Positions 58,669-64,000 of a DNA stretch of 64,000 nt are shown piece by piece (position 1 is the first letter of the stretch; each line of letters begins with the position of its first letter). Position numbers and translations under genes: made by a program. The notes under the pieces are model-generated. The model was not told where the DNA came from, did no database searches, and saw only the letters and a program-made list of their open reading frames with translations. The DNA lies in contig NZ_CP071383.1 of the NCBI RefSeq assembly GCF_017348915.1, positions 3,720,001-3,784,000 on the forward strand, given 5' to 3'. The stretch comes from Leclercia pneumoniae. Lineage in GTDB: Bacteria; Pseudomonadota; Gammaproteobacteria; Enterobacterales; Enterobacteriaceae.

Positions 58669-59295
58669 TCATTTTCGCCCGGTCGCTACAATATACACTT
58701 CGCGTGAACGCGCACGAGAAGAGTCCGGCTTACGAACTTTGACCTTCGTAAACAGGGAGCGAATTTCCTTTAGATACTCCTCGAAACCTTCGCCCTGGAA
58801 CACCTTTACTAAAAAACTACCACCTGGCGCCAATACATCACGACACATTTCTAACGCCAGTTCTACCAGATACATGGAGCGAGGAATATCCACCGCCGGT
58901 GTTCCGCACATATTTGGCGCCATATCAGACATGACAACCTGTACTTTACTGTCACCTACACGCTCAAGTAACGCTTTCAGCACTAATTCATCACGAAAGT
59001 CGCCCTGAAGGAAGTCAACACCAACGATAGGATCCATTGGTAAAAGATCGCATGCAATGATTCGGCCCGTTCCGCCGATTTGCGTCACCGCATACTGAGA
59101 CCATCCGCCTGGTGCTGCACCGAGATCGACAATCGTCATTCCCGGTTTAAAAAGTTTGTCACTTTGCTGTATTTCATCAAGTTTAAACCAGGCACGGGAA
59201 CGTAACCCCTTTTTCTGTGCCTGTTGAACATATTTATCGCTAAAGTGTTCCTGGAGCCAGCGGCTCGAGCTAGCAGAACGCTTTTTACCTGTCAT
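58669..59295 (-). CDS. rlmE: 23S rRNA 2'-O-methyltransferase RlmE (FtsJ)
   Basis: 208 residues (E. coli 209). SAM motif [15 protein letters not shown]; the catalytic tetrad K-D-K-E includes KLDEIQQ, MSDMAPN and [10 protein letters not shown]. It methylates U2552 in the A loop of 23S rRNA; heat-shock regulated in E. coli. Operon with ftsH, divergent from yhbY. Confidence 0.97.
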   Translation of the reverse strand: MTGKKRSASSSRWLQEHFSDKYVQQAQKKGLRSRAWFKLDEIQQSDKLFKPGMTIVDLGAAPGGWSQYAVTQIGGTGRIIACDLLPMDPIVGVDFLQGDFRDELVLKALLERVGDSKVQVVMSDMAPNMCGTPAVDIPRSMYLVELALEMCRDVLAPGGSFLVKVFQGEGFEEYLKEIRSLFTKVKVRKPDSSRARSREVYIVATGRK

Positions 59296-59417
59296 TTAAC
59301 ATTCCGTCCTGGTTCATCGTCGCCAGTGGTGTAAATTTCCACATAGCAATTTGGCGATATATGGGAGATGGCGGTAGAATGAACCGTTTTCAATCCCAAC
59401 GTAAGCAAAAATATACG

Positions 59418-59711
59418 ATGAATCTGAGTACTAAACAAAAACAGCACCTTAAAGGTCTGGCACATCCGCTCAAGCCTGTAGTTATGCTTGGCAACAATGG
59501 TTTGACCGAAGGGGTACTGGCCGAGATTGAACAAGCGCTGGAGCACCACGAGCTGATCAAGGTGAAAATCGCCTCTGAAGACAGAGAGACCAAAAACTTG
59601 ATCGTGGAAGCCATCGTGCGCGAAACCGGCGCCTGTAATGTACAGGTCATCGGTAAAACGCTGGTGCTCTACCGCCCATCTAAAGAGCGTAAAATCTCGC
59701 TGCCACGCTAA
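59418..59711 (+). CDS. yhbY: CRM-domain RNA-binding protein YhbY
   Basis: 97 residues, as in E. coli. The single CRS1-YhbY domain has LKPVVMLGNNGLTEGVLAEI (GxxG loop) and HHELIKVKIAS. It associates with pre-50S ribosomal particles. The ATG at 59418 begins the conserved MNLSTKQKQHLKGL; an in-frame upstream extension is ignored. Confidence 0.95.
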   Translation: MNLSTKQKQHLKGLAHPLKPVVMLGNNGLTEGVLAEIEQALEHHELIKVKIASEDRETKNLIVEAIVRETGACNVQVIGKTLVLYRPSKERKISLPR

Positions 59712-59799
59712 GATTATCCTGAATTGAACACAGTTTCTGTGTAAAACGAGGGGTTTTCCTTTAGCAGGTGAGCAAAATGCCATGCTCCTTGAGTTGATA

Positions 59800-59825
59800 A
59801 AAGGCCGCTATGCGGCCTTTTTCCT
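59800..59825. terminator. Bidirectional terminator between yhbY and greA
   Basis: Stem AAAGGCCGC/GCGGCCTTT with a three-base loop, T residues on the plus side (TTTTTCC) and A residues on the other, so it serves both convergent genes. Confidence 0.85.
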
Positions 59826-59863
59826 TTCTTTACAATGTATCAACATCTTGCGGGAGATGCGAA

Positions 59864-60340
59864 TTACAGGTAATCAACCTTCGTAATTTCATACTCCACT
59901 TCGCCACCCGGGGTACGGATGGTGACCACATCGTCCTGCTCTTTACCGACCAGTCCACGCGCAATCGGCGAATTCACGGAGATCAGATTTTGCTTAAAAT
60001 CAGCTTCGTCATCGCCCACGATGCGGTAAGTCTGCTCTTCGTCCGTGTCGAGATTAATCACTGTCACGGTTGAACCGAAAATCACGCGGCCGTTATTAGG
60101 CATTTTTGTGATATCAATCACCTGCGCGTTAGACAGTTTTGCTTCGATATCCTTGATGCGACCTTCACAGAAGCCCTGCTGTTCACGCGCGGCATGATAC
60201 TCAGCATTCTCTTTCAGGTCGCCGTGCTCGCGGGCATCCGCGATGGCAGCGATGATTTCAGGGCGGCGAACAGATTTCAGGAAATCCAGTTCTTCACGCA
60301 GTTTTTCGGCACCACGTAAGGTCATCGGAATAGCTTGCAT
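59864..60340 (-). CDS. greA: Transcription elongation factor GreA
   Basis: 158 residues, as in E. coli. An N-terminal coiled coil (about 10-75, [20 protein letters not shown], then [20 protein letters not shown] with the acidic tip) is followed by the C-terminal FKBP-like domain ending [12 protein letters not shown]. It rescues backtracked RNA polymerase by stimulating transcript cleavage. A long leader with an attenuator precedes it. Confidence 0.97.
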   Translation of the reverse strand: MQAIPMTLRGAEKLREELDFLKSVRRPEIIAAIADAREHGDLKENAEYHAAREQQGFCEGRIKDIEAKLSNAQVIDITKMPNNGRVIFGSTVTVINLDTDEEQTYRIVGDDEADFKQNLISVNSPIARGLVGKEQDDVVTIRTPGGEVEYEITKVDYL

Positions 60341-60424
60341 TTGTTATACCTCTTAAACATTCCTGTTGGGGGCAGCGTCACCTGCTCCGGCCCCTGCCAC
60401 CCTGACGTTCAGCGGGGCAGAAGC

Positions 60425-60461
60425 AAAAGAAAACTGACCCGGAAACGAAGTTCCAGGTCAG
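60425..60461 (-). promoter_or_regulatory. GraL-type attenuator in the greA leader
   Basis: On the minus strand the stem CTGACCTGGAA/TTCCGGGTCAG with a six-base loop is followed by TTTTCTTTT, an intrinsic terminator about 85 bp upstream of greA. It corresponds to the E. coli leader terminator that yields the small RNA GraL and limits greA expression. Confidence 0.8.
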
Positions 60462-60475
60462 CGGCAATTTTTCAG

Positions 60476-60502
60476 TTTGATACGTATTTTACCCTGAAGT
60501 TC
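60476..60502 (-). promoter_or_regulatory. Sigma-E-type promoter of greA
   Basis: On the minus strand GAACTT, a 16-base spacer and TCAAA match the sigma-E pattern (GAACTT-N16-TCtgA). E. coli greA is known to have sigma-70 and sigma-E promoters in this region. A TAAAAT that could serve as a sigma-70 -10 is within the spacer. Confidence 0.65.
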
Positions 60503-60579
60503 ACTATGGGTCATCGTTTACTTTGCAGGGCGTTGCGCCTTAGTATGACGGCTTCTTTCCAGCTTGTTAGCGCGAGATT

Positions 60580-62013
60580 ATGCGATTTTCCAGATTTGTC
60601 ATCGGATTGACCACCAGTATAGCGTTTACTGCCCAGGCTGCTAATGTCGATGAGTACGTTAACCAGCTCCCTGCCGGCGCCAACCTTGCCCTTATGGTGC
60701 AGAAGGTCGGTGCCCAGACTCCTGAAATAGAGTATCACAGCCAACAGATGGCGTTGCCCGCCAGTACCCAAAAGGTCATCACCGGGCTGGCGGCGCTACT
60801 GCAACTTGGCCCTGATTTTCGCTTTACCACTACGCTGGAAAGCAAGGGTAACATTGATGGCGGTGTACTAAAAGGTGACCTTACGGCGCGATTTGGCGGC
60901 GATCCTACGTTAAAGCGTCAGGATATTCGCAATATGGTTGCGGTGATGAAAAAAGCCGGAGTCCAGCGAATCGAAGGCAATGTGCTGATAGATACCTCGA
61001 TTTTTGCCAGTCATGATAAAGCCCCGGGTTGGCCCTGGAATGACATGACTCAGTGCTTCAGTGCCCCTCCTGCCGCCGCGATTGTTGATCGCAACTGTTT
61101 CTCAGTCTCGCTGTATAGCGCGCCTAAAGCCAATGACCTCGCGTTTATACGCGTCGCCTCTTATTACCCAGTCAATATGTTCAGCCAGGTGCGCACCTTA
61201 GCGAAAGGCTCCTCAGAAGCCCAGTATTGCGAACTGGACGTGGTGCCCGGTGATTTAAATCGCTTTACGCTTACAGGGTGTCTAACTCAGCGCGCCGATC
61301 CGCTGCCGCTGGCGTTTGCCATTCAGGACGGCGCCAGCTACGCCGGGGCCATTCTGAAAGATGAGCTGAAACAAGCGAACATAAGCTATTCCGGAACACT
61401 GCTGCGCCAGACGCTGACTAACGAACCGGGAACCGTCCTGGCCAGCAAACAGTCGGCGCCCCTGCATGATCTGCTGAAGATTATGCTGAAAAAGTCAGAC
61501 AATATGATTGCCGATACCGTATTCCGCATGATTGGCCATGCCCGCTTCGGCGTGCCCGGCACCTGGCGCGCGGGCTCCGATGCGGTACGTCAGATTTTGC
61601 GTCAGCAGGCGGGTATCGATCTGGGTAATACCATTGCGGTGGATGGCTCAGGCCTGTCACGCCATAACCTCATCTCCCCCGCCACGATGATGCAGGTGCT
61701 TCAATACATTGCCCAGCACGACACTGAGCTAAACTTCATTTCAATGCTGCCGCTGGCAGGTTATGACGGTTCACTGCAATATCGCGCTGGCCTGCACGCG
61801 GCTGGTGTCGATGGCAAAGTCTCCGCCAAGACCGGTTCGCTGCAGGGGGTATATAACCTTGCCGGGTTTATTACCACCGCCAGCGGCCAACGCATGGCGT
61901 TTGTACAATATCTGTCAGGTTATGCTGTCGAGCCCGCGGATCAACGTAATCGCCGTATTCCACTGGTGCGCTTCGAAAGCCGCCTTTATAAAGACATCTA
62001 TCAGAATAATTAA
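60580..62013 (+). CDS. dacB: D-alanyl-D-alanine carboxypeptidase/endopeptidase DacB (PBP4)
   Basis: 477 residues, as in E. coli. A signal peptide (MRFSRFVIGLTTSIAFTAQA) is cut near residue 20. Active-site motifs: SxxK at ASTQK (Ser62), SDN in LKKSDNMIADT and KTG in SAKTGSLQGVYN. The periplasmic enzyme trims peptide side chains and cross-links of peptidoglycan. It is divergent from greA and followed two bases later by a response regulator gene, so it heads that operon. Confidence 0.96.
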   Translation: MRFSRFVIGLTTSIAFTAQAANVDEYVNQLPAGANLALMVQKVGAQTPEIEYHSQQMALPASTQKVITGLAALLQLGPDFRFTTTLESKGNIDGGVLKGDLTARFGGDPTLKRQDIRNMVAVMKKAGVQRIEGNVLIDTSIFASHDKAPGWPWNDMTQCFSAPPAAAIVDRNCFSVSLYSAPKANDLAFIRVASYYPVNMFSQVRTLAKGSSEAQYCELDVVPGDLNRFTLTGCLTQRADPLPLAFAIQDGASYAGAILKDELKQANISYSGTLLRQTLTNEPGTVLASKQSAPLHDLLKIMLKKSDNMIADTVFRMIGHARFGVPGTWRAGSDAVRQILRQQAGIDLGNTIAVDGSGLSRHNLISPATMMQVLQYIAQHDTELNFISMLPLAGYDGSLQYRAGLHAAGVDGKVSAKTGSLQGVYNLAGFITTASGQRMAFVQYLSGYAVEPADQRNRRIPLVRFESRLYKDIYQNN

Positions 62014-62015
62014 CG

Positions 62016-62678
62016 ATGAAACTGCTTATTGTTGAAGATGATATGCTGTTACAGGAAGGGCTGGCGCTAGCCCTTACTGCTGAGGGCTATACTCTTGACT
62101 GCGCGGCTACAGCGGCAGAAGCGGATGGCTTGATCCAGAGTGGTGAGTACAGCCTGGTGATCCTTGACCTTGGTCTGCCGGATAAAGACGGGGCAACGCT
62201 GCTTAGCCAGTGGCGTCGTCGGGGCATCTCTAATCCCGTGCTGATCCTCACCGCACGCGATGCGCTGGCGGATCGCATCAATGGGCTTGATTCAGGCGCT
62301 GATGACTACCTAGTTAAGCCTTTTGCCCTGGCAGAGCTGCAAGCTCGCGTTCGGGCGCTGATTCGTCGCTATCAGGGACACAGCGATAATTTGCTGAGCG
62401 ATGGCGATCTCACCCTCAATTTGCAAACGCAGCAGGTATTGCAGCAGACGCTACCGGTTGAGGTGACGCCGAAGGAGTTTGCCCTGCTCACTCGCCTCAT
62501 TATGCGCAGCGGGCAAACCGTGCACCGAGAAACCCTGCAGCAGGATATCTACTCCTGGCAGGATGATCCCGGATCTAACACCCTTGAAGTTCATATCCAT
62601 AATTTGCGACGCAAACTCGGTAAAGATCGTATTAAAACCGTCCGCGGCGTCGGCTATCGACTGGAAAGCCAAAAATGA
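62016..62678 (+). CDS. PmrA/BasR-like response regulator
   Basis: 220 residues of the OmpR family. The receiver domain has acidic Asp8/Asp9, phospho-Asp51 in LVILDLGLPDKDG, and LTARD and LVKPFALAEL further on. The C-terminal winged helix contains LEVHIHNLRRKLGKDRIKTV. Similarity is to PmrA/BasR and QseB, clearly below that of true orthologues elsewhere in these genomes. In E. coli dacB is next to obgE with no such genes. It follows dacB by two bases and overlaps the kinase by 4 bp, so envelope enzyme and two-component system share an mRNA. The exact name is uncertain. Confidence 0.85.
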   Translation: MKLLIVEDDMLLQEGLALALTAEGYTLDCAATAAEADGLIQSGEYSLVILDLGLPDKDGATLLSQWRRRGISNPVLILTARDALADRINGLDSGADDYLVKPFALAELQARVRALIRRYQGHSDNLLSDGDLTLNLQTQQVLQQTLPVEVTPKEFALLTRLIMRSGQTVHRETLQQDIYSWQDDPGSNTLEVHIHNLRRKLGKDRIKTVRGVGYRLESQK

Positions 62679-63718
62679 ACAGTATGCGCCGTCGGCTGAT
62701 GGTGTTGCTTGCTATTATTTTACTCTTTTTTCAACTGATTAGCGTCGTCTGGCTCTGGCATGAAAGCCGGGAGCAGATCGGCTTTTTAGTCAATGAAACC
62801 TTGTCAGCGAAATCGCGAAACCAGCACGTTGAGAAGGAGATCCATGAAGCGATCGCTTCTTTGCTGGTTCCCTCGCTGGTGATGATTGGCTTTACCCTGC
62901 TTTTCTCGTTCTGGGCAATCACCTGGATTACCCGTCCACTTAATCAGTTGCGTACCAGCCTGGCAAACCGTTCTGCCGACAATCTCACGCCGCTGCCAGT
63001 CTATTCCGACATGCTGGAGATCAGTGCCGTAACCCGCACGCTAAACCAGCTGCTGGCTCGTCTTGACCATACTCTGCAGCAGGAGCGCTTATTCACCGCT
63101 GACGCCGCACACGAGCTGCGAACGCCGCTGGCTGGCATTCGTCTGCATCTGGAGTTAATGGCGAAGTCTGGCACGCCTCAGGCGGAGCCATTGATTACAC
63201 GTATTGACCAGTTGATGCACACGGTAGAGCAACTCTTAATGCTGGCCCGTGCGGGACAGGCGATGGCGAGTGGTCACTATCAGACGCTGAGCTGGAGCGA
63301 CACGATATTTGCGCCTTTGGCGCTGGAACATGATGCTAAAGAGCACAGGCTTATCTGGCCCCCGCAAAGTCCCCTCGTGGCCGAGGGTGATGCCATCCTG
63401 CTGCGCCTGATGCTGCGTAATCTGCTGGAGAACGCCGTTCGTTACAGCCCAAAAGGCACCGTAATCGAGGTGAAATTAGAAGAGACGGGCGACGGGACGA
63501 GAGTCAGCGTACTTGACCAGGGGCCGGGTATTGATGAGGCGCATCGACAGTCTATTACTGAGCCGTTCCGCCGTATTGATCAACGTTATGGCGGCAGTGG
63601 TCTGGGGCTGAGTATCGTTCAACGTATTCTGCAACTCCATCGCGGCACCCTGCATCTGGAGAATCGTCCTGAAGGCGGGCTAATAGTGAGCTGCTGGCTC
63701 CCTGCAAAACTGAGATAA
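62675..63718 (+). CDS. PmrB/BasS-like sensor histidine kinase
   Basis: 347 residues. Two membrane helices (about 8-27 and 63-85) flank a short periplasmic loop of about 35 residues containing EIHE, an ExxE like the iron-binding motif of PmrB. A HAMP-like region follows. The dimerisation domain has FTADAAHELRTPLAGI (phospho-His146) and the ATPase domain has NLLENAVRYSP, DQGPGID and GGSGLGLSI. It should phosphorylate the preceding regulator. Starts within the regulator's stop (ATGA). An intrinsic terminator shared with convergent cgtA follows. Confidence 0.85.
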   Translation: MNSMRRRLMVLLAIILLFFQLISVVWLWHESREQIGFLVNETLSAKSRNQHVEKEIHEAIASLLVPSLVMIGFTLLFSFWAITWITRPLNQLRTSLANRSADNLTPLPVYSDMLEISAVTRTLNQLLARLDHTLQQERLFTADAAHELRTPLAGIRLHLELMAKSGTPQAEPLITRIDQLMHTVEQLLMLARAGQAMASGHYQTLSWSDTIFAPLALEHDAKEHRLIWPPQSPLVAEGDAILLRLMLRNLLENAVRYSPKGTVIEVKLEETGDGTRVSVLDQGPGIDEAHRQSITEPFRRIDQRYGGSGLGLSIVQRILQLHRGTLHLENRPEGGLIVSCWLPAKLR

Positions 63719-63743
63719 AAAAAACCCCCTTGATAAGGGGGTC
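63717..63743. terminator. Terminator between the kinase gene and cgtA
   Basis: Stem ACCCCCTT/AAGGGGGT with a three-base loop; on the minus strand eight T residues follow, so it mainly ends cgtA. It immediately follows the stop of the plus-strand kinase gene. Confidence 0.88.
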
Positions 63744-63753
63744 ACAGACGGTC

Positions 63754-64000
63754 TTAACGTTTGTAGATGAATTCGACGCCTTCTTCGTCATCTTCATCCC
63801 AGTCGTCATCCCAGTCTTCGTCATCTTCGATATCTTCTTGCTGCTCTTCGAGTTGCTGACGATGATAATCGTCCCACATGAACTCGACTTTCTCGGGCTG
63901 TTTCGCCTCTTCTGCCTGAGCGATCGGGTTCTCGATGATAAAGGTCATCACATCCCAGCAGAGATCTTTAACGCCAACCTGGCTTGCCGCAGAGATCAGA
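63754..64000 (-). CDS. cgtA: Obg GTPase CgtA (ObgE), C-terminal fragment
   Basis: The minus-strand frame runs off the right edge. The visible 81 residues read [20 protein letters not shown], then [20 protein letters not shown], and end in the acidic tail [17 protein letters not shown], which matches the E. coli ObgE end. This is the end of the G domain plus the acidic C-terminal extension. The protein is an essential 50S-associated GTPase with roles in ribosome assembly and the stringent response. The N-terminal Obg domain is outside the window. Confidence 0.95.
   Translation of the reverse strand, partial: LISAASQVGVKDLCWDVMTFIIENPIAQAEEAKQPEKVEFMWDDYHRQQLEEQQEDIEDDEDWDDDWDEDDEEGVEFIYKR

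Overview
The window is chromosomal DNA of an enterobacterium (Enterobacteriaceae). Gene content and order follow the Escherichia coli segment from exuT/exuR to cgtA (obgE) almost gene for gene. Encoded proteins are mostly the same length as their E. coli counterparts, which makes most names secure. The differences fit an Enterobacter-like relative rather than E. coli itself: no tdc operon between cyuP and rnpB, one yhaH/yhaI-type gene instead of two, and a PmrA/PmrB-like two-component system between dacB and cgtA. The genus is an inference; no 16S rRNA or other marker is present.

Layout. 1-7.8 kb: end of exuT, exuR, the envelope/stress genes yqjA-mzrA and yqjC-D-E-K, yqjF, yqjG, yhaH, yhaJ, yhaK. 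7.8-10.5 kb: cysteine catabolism (cyuA, cyuP). 10.78-19.26 kb: an AT-rich integrated element of about 8.5 kb sitting in the 3' end of rnpB (RNase P RNA). 19.2-25.9 kb: rnpB and the galactarate/glucarate genes garK-R-L-P and divergent garD. 26-34.9 kb: rsmI, lpoA, yraN, diaA, dolP, yraQ, yraR, yhbO, yhbP, yhbQ, yhbS. 34.3-38.1 kb: ubiT, ubiU, ubiV (oxygen-independent ubiquinone synthesis) and yhbW. 38.1-39.4 kb: mtr. 39.5-51.9 kb: the gene-expression block deaD-yrbN-nlpI-pnp-rpsO-truB-rbfA-infB-nusA-rimP-metY. 52-60.3 kb: argG, leuU, secG, glmM, folP, ftsH, rlmE, yhbY, greA. 60.6-64 kb: dacB, a two-component system and the 3' end of cgtA.

The accessory region of most interest is the rnpB element. 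It is bounded by a perfect 24-bp direct repeat (10777-10800 and 19237-19260) that is the 3' end of rnpB. It carries a tyrosine integrase next to the intact rnpB copy, a Fur-like winged-helix protein, an inovirus-Gp2/YagK-YfjJ-type protein with an HxH motif, a HEPN-like protein, a serine recombinase with GATACC repeats upstream, and a flagellin gene with a canonical sigma-28 promoter followed by a gene closely resembling Salmonella fljA (repressor of phase-1 flagellin). This is a second-flagellin cassette on a potentially excisable element: while integrated it should make its own flagellin and repress the host fliC, and excision should switch the cell back irreversibly. Integration also moved the original rnpB terminator about 8.5 kb away (10747-10772), so the only gene now directly downstream of rnpB is the integrase.

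The rest of the window is conserved core. Its regulatory features include two Fnr-type sites between ubiT and ubiU, a CRP-type site between garP and garD, TrpR- and ArgR-type boxes before mtr and argG, a GraL-type attenuator and sigma-E-type promoter before greA, the pnp leader hairpin, and the rnpB promoter overlapping the garK stop codon.
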